From Candidatus Sumerlaeia bacterium (GTDB lineage Bacteria > Sumerlaeota > Sumerlaeia > SLMS01 > JAHLLQ01), in NCBI GenBank assembly GCA_019634695.1, contig JAHCAW010000043.1, positions 1 to 37,184 on the forward strand: a stretch of DNA of 37,184 nt, read 5' to 3'. A program made the position numbers and the translations under genes. Shown here piece after piece: positions 34,978 to 37,184 of this stretch; the stretch's first letter is position 1; every line of letters starts with the position of its first letter. A model generated the notes under the pieces. That model was not told the origin of the DNA. It saw only the letters and a list, made by a program, of their open reading frames with translations, and ran no database searches.

Positions 34978-35087
34978 GTCGTGCTCCCATGCCTGTGCTG
35001 AATTCTCATGCGGCGCAACGTCCGCATTCTTGCACCATGAGGAAGCCCCGGCGGACAGAGCAAGCGCGTTGTTGTTTGGAATGCGGG

Positions 35088-35263
35088 CGTGGTTCGTTCT
35101 TCGTGGTTCGCGAACCGACAAGGGCGAGCACGGAGAAATTTTCGCCGATTTATCGGACTTTCAGACGAGACTCCACCAAGCGGCCTCGCCCACGTCCAGT
35201 ACCTCCGGCCCCCAAGGCACGAACAACGAATAACGAACCACGAACCACGAAGCACGAACCACG
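35088..35263. repeat. 176-bp element with 23-bp terminal inverted repeats
   Basis: The bases at 35088-35110 (CGTGGTTCGT, one variable base, then CTTCGTGGTTCG) recur in inverted form at 35241-35263 with a single mismatch. The right arm is extended by further CGAAC-type units (35220-35240), giving a run of near-repeats. The right end touches the pilT stop codon (35266-35264). The inner 130 bases have lower GC and no gene. No second copy was found in the window. Confidence 0.6.
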
Positions 35264-36361
35264 TCAAATAACGGGCTCTTCTTCTTCCTCGGGCGCCTGA
35301 AGTCCCATCATCTTGACGCGCAGTTCGTCGGGATAGTGCGCGCGTTCGAGCGCCACTTCGCCGGTGATCTTCTTGTCCTGGTAGAGCTTGAACAGGAAGT
35401 CGTCCATCGTGGACATGCCCTGCTTGGCGCTCGTCTGGATGGTGGAGATGATGCGGTTGGTTTTGGCTTCGCGGATCAGGTTCGCGACGGCCGGGATGCA
35501 GTGCAGGATTTCGTAGGCGGCCAGGCGTCCCTTGCCCGAGGCGTGCGGCACGAGCGTCTGCGCGATGATCGTCTTGAGCGCGACGGAGAGCACGGAGCGG
35601 ATCTGCTCCTGCTGGTTCACCGGGAAGGCGTCGATGATACGGTCGATGGTGGCCGAGGCGCTGATCGTGTGGAGCGTGCCGAAGACCAAGTGGCCCGTTT
35701 CGGCGGCGGTCAGGGCCGCTTCCATGGTTTCAAGGTCGCGCATTTCGCCGACGAGGATGACGTCCGGGTCCTGGCGCAGGGCGCCGCGCAACGCGTAGGA
35801 GAACGAGGGCGTGTCGACGTGCACCTCGCGCTGGGTCACCAGCGACTTCTTGTGCGGGTGCGTGTATTCGATCGGGTCCTCGACGGTGATGATGTGCGCG
35901 TAGCGGTTCTGGTTGATGTAGTCGATCATCGTGGCGAGCGTCGTTGTCTTGCCCGAGCCCGTCGGGCCCGTGATGATGCACATGCCGCGGTGGGCGTGCA
36001 GCAGTTCGATGATCGAGGCCTTGGGCAGGCCGAGCACCTCGAAGGGCAGGAGCTTGGAGGGGATGAGGCGCATGACGATGCCGATGCTGCCGCGGGCCTT
36101 CAGGACGGCGACGCGGAAGCGGGCCTGCTCGGAGTAGGCGTAGGCAAAGTCGGCCGAGCCGTGCTCCTGGAGCATCTGCTGGTAGCGGGGCGGCGTGATT
36201 TCGCGCATAAGCCGCTCGGTGTCGTCGGGAGTCAGGATGTCGGGGTCGATGACTTCGAGGATGCCCGAGTTGCGCATGACGGCGCTCTTGCCGACCGACA
36301 GGTGCAAGTCGGAGCCCTCGCGCTCGACGATGATCTTGAGCATGTCGTTCATGTCCATCAT
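35264..36361 (-). CDS. pilT: Twitching motility / type IV pilus retraction ATPase PilT
   Basis: PilT drives retraction of type IV pili. The 365-residue protein shows the N-terminal DMLKIIVEREGSDLHLSVG, Walker A GPTGSGKT (about 131-138), the Asp-box VEDPIEY, Walker B DVILVGEMRD, the His-box FGTLHTISA and the PilT-specific VANLIREAKTNRI segment. It lacks the CxxC zinc module seen in GspE. The frame is open to 36505, inside the rpsG terminator, so the ATG at 36361 (or the adjacent one at 36358) with AGGAGG upstream is used. No other pilus genes are in view. It could serve a separate pilus or interact with the T2SS. Confidence 0.93.
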   Translation of the reverse strand: MMDMNDMLKIIVEREGSDLHLSVGKSAVMRNSGILEVIDPDILTPDDTERLMREITPPRYQQMLQEHGSADFAYAYSEQARFRVAVLKARGSIGIVMRLIPSKLLPFEVLGLPKASIIELLHAHRGMCIITGPTGSGKTTTLATMIDYINQNRYAHIITVEDPIEYTHPHKKSLVTQREVHVDTPSFSYALRGALRQDPDVILVGEMRDLETMEAALTAAETGHLVFGTLHTISASATIDRIIDAFPVNQQEQIRSVLSVALKTIIAQTLVPHASGKGRLAAYEILHCIPAVANLIREAKTNRIISTIQTSAKQGMSTMDDFLFKLYQDKKITGEVALERAHYPDELRVKMMGLQAPEEEEEPVI

Positions 36362-36506
36362 GGGCGGGGGCGCCTCCTGAGCGCGGGCGGACTGCGGGCG
36401 GGGGAAGTGACCTGTCGGGAGGTCCAACGGCGGGGAGCGTGACCCGAAACGGGCGGGAGCGCAAGCGGGGAGAGAGGGTGGGCCCGACCGCGCGGGCGAT
36501 GGCACG

Positions 36507-36531
36507 AAAAAAGCCCCCGGAGACCGGGGGC
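36507..36531 (-). terminator. Rho-independent terminator after rpsG
   Basis: On the minus strand GCCCCCGG-tct-CCGGGGGC is followed immediately by six T residues. It lies 44 bases beyond the rpsG stop and before pilT, so it should end the ribosomal-protein transcript. Confidence 0.85.
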
Positions 36532-36574
36532 TTGGGGGTTGCGGGTTCCTGAAGCGGGCGGGTTGCCGCCTCGC

Positions 36575-37096
36575 TCACCAGCGATAGTGCGCGAAGGCCT
36601 TGTTGGCTTCCGCCATGCGCAGCACGTCTTCCTTCTTCTTGATCGCGCCGCCGGTGTGCTTGAAGGCGTCCATCAGCTCGTTGGCGAGGCGCTGGGCCAT
36701 CAGCTTCTCGTTGCGGGCGCGGGCGTGCGTGATGATCCAGCGGAACGACAGCGCCTGGCGCCGGGCGGGGCTGACCTCGATCGGCACCTGGTAGTTGGCG
36801 CCGCCGACGCGACGGCTCTTCACCTCGAGCACCGGCTTGACGTTCTCGATCGCCTGGGTGAAGACCTCGAGCGGCTCGGTGCCCTCGACCTTGCCGGCGA
36901 TGATGTCCATCGCATCGTAGACGATGCGCTGGGCCACCGAGCGCTTGCCGTCCCACATGATGCAGTTCACGAACTTGGCGACCAACAGGCTGTTGTAGCG
37001 CATGTCGGGCACGAGCCCGCGGCCCGGCGGAGTCCGCCGCCGCGACATCTTGCGCTCGCTGCGCGAGCGGCCATCCTTCTTCTTCCTCTTCGCCAC
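36575..37096 (-). CDS. rpsG: 30S ribosomal protein S7
   Basis: S7 organises the 3' major domain of 16S rRNA in the small subunit head. The sequence contains the family pattern [59 protein letters not shown] and [18 protein letters not shown]. The chosen GTG start (37096) has GAGGTG 5 bases upstream and gives 173 residues, with a 16-residue lysine/arginine-rich extension before the usual MSRRR start. The ATG at 37048 would give the normal 157 residues but has only a weak ribosome-binding site. It follows rpsL by 34 bases and is followed by a terminator instead of fusA. Confidence 0.96.
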   Translation of the reverse strand: MAKRKKKDGRSRSERKMSRRRTPPGRGLVPDMRYNSLLVAKFVNCIMWDGKRSVAQRIVYDAMDIIAGKVEGTEPLEVFTQAIENVKPVLEVKSRRVGGANYQVPIEVSPARRQALSFRWIITHARARNEKLMAQRLANELMDAFKHTGGAIKKKEDVLRMAEANKAFAHYRW

Positions 37097-37130
37097 GGAA
37101 ACACCTCGTTTCGGGAAAGTCGTCGGGTTG

Positions 37131-37184
37131 TTACTTCGGGCGCTTGGTCCCGTACTTGGAGCGGCCGTTCTTGCGGTTCGGCAC
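37131..37184 (-). CDS. rpsL: 30S ribosomal protein S12, C-terminal end (partial)
   Basis: The last 17 codons before a TAA stop read [17 protein letters not shown], the invariant C-terminal tail of ribosomal protein S12. The rest lies beyond the right edge. The order rpsL-rpsG on the same strand is the standard start of the streptomycin operon, which supports the identification despite the short length. Confidence 0.9.
   Translation of the reverse strand: MPNRKNGRSKYGTKRPK

Noticed and set aside
35220..35263. Tandem CGAAC(C/A)A-type units as a CRISPR or satellite array
   Set aside because: There are only a few imperfect units of about 8 bases, and they are better explained as the extended right arm of an inverted-repeat element.

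Overview
The window is high-GC, densely coded bacterial DNA from a diderm (Gram-negative-type) organism. An Lnt lipoprotein N-acyltransferase, a complete type II secretion (T2SS) operon with an outer-membrane secretin, and a lipid-modifying pair all imply two membranes. Several features recall uncultured planctomycete-like or neighbouring candidate-phylum genomes: a Ser/Thr kinase with a DWG motif, an ECF42 sigma locus, a glycoside-hydrolase-like GHL10 protein, and short hairpin-ended repeats. That placement is inference and cannot be fixed from this sequence.

Layout. (1) 1-2526, minus strand: lnt followed by a truncated flippase gene that overlaps it by 4 bases. (2) 3084-15127, plus strand: a nearly gap-free T2SS operon in the order E-F-G-H-I-J-K-L-M-C-D, closed by a hairpin terminator at 15180-15213. 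The one loose junction (gspI-gspJ) holds a 178-bp hairpin repeat. (3) 15281-17169, plus: a DUF1295 membrane reductase-like gene overlapping a methyltransferase of the cyclopropane-fatty-acid-synthase / coclaurine N-methyltransferase-like family. (4) 17177-19921: a membrane Ser/Thr kinase and a divergent membrane-anchored pseudokinase. (5) 20568-28463, minus: GNAT acetyltransferase, NAD-dependent sugar epimerase, secreted GHL10 protein, M3 oligopeptidase and tilS. (6) 28679-29275, plus: a stand-alone HNH nuclease. (7) 29582-37184, minus: moaB-like gene, two DGPF/YCII genes (one fused to a VOC domain), an ECF42 sigma factor, acs, pilT, rpsG and the end of rpsL.

How the genes work together. The T2SS genes encode the ATPase, platform, pseudopilins, assembly proteins and an unusually long secretin. 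No prepilin peptidase is in view. The sigma factor, the DGPF-VOC fusion and the DGPF protein form an ECF42 module. Upstream of the fusion gene is a TGTCGA-N17-CGAC sequence that matches the promoter signature reported for this sigma group.

Non-coding structure is rich. A REPIN-like family occurs three times (2633-2837, 7506-7683, 29332-29503). There is a separate 254-bp element built of six small hairpins (20188-20441) and a 176-bp inverted-repeat element (35088-35263). No rRNA, tRNA, CRISPR array, insertion sequence or phage gene was recognised.
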